A stretch of DNA of 7,530 bases from Thermoplasmata archaeon (GTDB lineage: Archaea; Thermoplasmatota; Thermoplasmata; Thermoplasmatales; Thermoplasmataceae), in assembly GCA_021797025.1 (NCBI GenBank), contig JAKAAK010000155.1, positions 1 through 7,530 on the forward strand, in the 5' to 3' direction. Under the pieces are notes generated by a model. The model did not search any database. It was not told where the DNA came from and saw only the letters and a list, made by a program, of their open reading frames with translations. Each line of letters starts with the position of its first letter. Positions within the stretch are counted from its first letter, which is position 1. The position numbers and the translations under genes are program-made. Positions 6,962-7,530 of this stretch are shown here, piece by piece.

Positions 6962-7246
6962 CTATACTTGATAAATCAGCCTATTTATGTATTGCCTTAC
7001 CAGCCATTCATCATTGACCTTGATTGTTATTGAAACAACCACCCTCATCAATGATTCATTGTCTGGAAATGCACCTATCTTCCCTGTCATTCTCTTCAAT
7101 TACTTCTTGAATATCTATATTACGTTGTTTGTATGTATTTTCCTGTAATACTGTTCAGGGAATAATATTATTCTCTCTCTTAAAATGCTGACCACCCAGG
7201 GAAACATAACAGTGCAAAATTGTTGCATACCCGGTTCATAAAATGG
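6962..7246 (-). pseudogene. Remnant of an IS256/mutator-family transposase (C-terminal part, two internal stops)
   Basis: On the minus strand one frame from 7246 to the stop at 6962-6964 reads through a recognisable mutator-type C-terminus. It runs RERIILFPEQYYRKIHTNNVI, a stop, IFKK, a stop, then LKRMTGKIGAFPDNESLMRVVVSITIKVNDEWLVRQYINRLI. The blocks FPE..Y.R.I.T.N.I, R.T..IGAFPDNESL and N..W..R.Y are family hallmarks. The stops are TAG at 7115-7117 and TAA at 7100-7102, each where relatives have Glu, so each is one base from a sense codon. The N-terminal and central DDE parts are missing; past a third stop (7247-7249) no similarity is visible before the neighbouring oxidoreductase ends at 7294. 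It is too short and interrupted to work. I found no terminal inverted repeat pair; AAAGGGTCATTTG on the minus strand (6947-6959) just past the stop might be part of one end. Confidence 0.8.
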
Positions 7247-7291
7247 TTATACTGAAATCCAATGATCCGGGATATGAAAAATTATACTGAA
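7247..7291 (+). repeat. Short direct repeat TTATACTGAA, two copies 35 bases apart
   Basis: TTATACTGAA occurs at 7247-7256 and 7282-7291. Each copy is preceded by an imperfectly matching stretch that starts with CCGG (7231 and 7267), so the unit is an approximate tandem duplication of about 36 bases. It lies between the transposase relic and the oxidoreductase stop. It may be a scar of insertion and decay, or chance. Confidence 0.35.
7277..7281 (-). terminator. T5 run downstream of the oxidoreductase gene
   Basis: On the minus strand five T residues lie 12 bases past the TGA at 7294. The spacing matches the T-runs after the permease genes at 831 and 5458. It is a plausible archaeal terminator separating this gene from the transposase debris. 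Confidence 0.35.
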
Positions 7292-7293
7292 CT

Positions 7294-7530
7294 TCAACCT
7301 TTAATTTCATTCTGGTAAATCTGTGAAACATACTCCCCAATAGCAGGCGATGCCGTAAGTCCTGGTGATTCTATACCTATCAGGTTTATTAGACCGGGCA
7401 TGCCATTTGTAACTTCGTTCCTTATGATAAAATCTTTAAAAGAGCCTTTAGCTATTTTCAGTTGCGGTCTTATACCTGCCGAATCTTCGTACACATTGTG
7501 GTCGGAAATAGATGGAAGGAAACGCTTAAC
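7294..7530 (-). CDS. FAD-dependent oxidoreductase, L-2-hydroxyglutarate oxidase/dehydrogenase-like (C-terminal 78 residues)
   Basis: The frame is open to the right edge of the window, so only the C-terminus is seen and the start is outside. The visible part begins VKRFLPSISDHNVYEDSAGIRPQL and ends with GLINLIGIESPGLTASPAIGEYVSQIYQ and a short tail. 'AGIRP.L', followed about 30 residues later by 'PGL.NL.GIESPGLT.S.AI..YV', is the closing signature of the DAO-fold flavoproteins related to LhgO/YgaF (L-2-hydroxyglutarate oxidation to 2-oxoglutarate) and similar glycerol-3-phosphate dehydrogenase-like enzymes. The GIESPGLT segment lies near the FAD in that family. The exact substrate cannot be settled without the N-terminal FAD-binding half. 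A Val (GTG) at 7494 could be mistaken for a start but is in the middle of the conserved domain. Confidence 0.8.
   Translation of the reverse strand, partial: VKRFLPSISDHNVYEDSAGIRPQLKIAKGSFKDFIIRNEVTNGMPGLINLIGIESPGLTASPAIGEYVSQIYQNEIKG

Noticed and set aside
6962..7090. A 42-residue intact small protein starting at ATG 7090
   Set aside because: The Met is an internal residue of the IS256-type C-terminus. Homology continues in frame upstream through two stop codons, so this is transposase debris.
6874..7293. CRISPR array, tRNA or structured RNA in the gene-poor stretch
   Set aside because: No regularly spaced repeats, no cloverleaf-like GC-rich stems and no tRNA consensus were seen; the stretch is explained by AT-rich promoter sequence and transposase remnant.
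7294..7494. A stand-alone 66-residue small protein starting at GTG 7494
   Set aside because: The frame continues upstream to the window edge with matching family sequence (VKRFLPSISDHN), so this is the end of a larger oxidoreductase.

Overview
This window looks archaeal and most like a member of the Thermoplasmatales (Ferroplasma/Cuniculiplasma/Thermoplasma type). The clues are moderate-to-low GC with AT-rich intergenic DNA, heavy use of AGG/AGA and ATA codons, and starts with a TATA-like box about 25-30 bases upstream and often no Shine-Dalgarno (leaderless style). Short T-runs just past stop codons also look like archaeal terminators. The lineage is inferred from style and gene content; no marker gene is present.

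Layout from left to right: (1) The left edge (+, open at the window start) carries the C-terminal 270 or so residues of a protein related to DDE transposases of the IS4/IS1634 kind. Its reading frame is intact, but two catalytic acidic positions appear to be replaced. (2) Convergent to it, on the minus strand, are two APC-superfamily amino acid permeases, 477 aa (831-2264) and 576 aa (2335-4065), 70 bases apart and probably transcribed leftward. (3) A 206-base divergent promoter region leads rightward to a 394-aa major facilitator superfamily transporter (4272-5456). (4) A third APC permease (471 aa, minus, 5458-6873) converges on the MFS gene with a single base between the two stop codons. 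It is a clear paralogue of the first permease. (5) A gene-poor stretch, 6874-7293, holds the decayed C-terminal part of an IS256/mutator-family transposase with two in-frame stop codons. (6) The right edge (minus, open at the window end) is the C-terminus of an FAD-dependent oxidoreductase of the L-2-hydroxyglutarate oxidase type.

Taken together, this is a transporter island: three amino acid/polyamine/organocation permeases and one MFS carrier, flanked by mobile-element-derived sequence. A peptide- and amino-acid-scavenging heterotroph would use such carriers for uptake or exchange across the single membrane. No substrate can be assigned from sequence alone. The oxidoreductase at the right edge is a separate transcription unit.

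No new defence, RNA or CRISPR-like system is visible. The observations most worth a second look are the apparently catalytically dead but open transposase-like gene, the IS256 relic whose first nonsense codon falls at the presumed catalytic Glu, and the consistent placement of T-run terminators 10-12 bases past three minus-strand stops, two of them inside the convergent neighbour's coding sequence.
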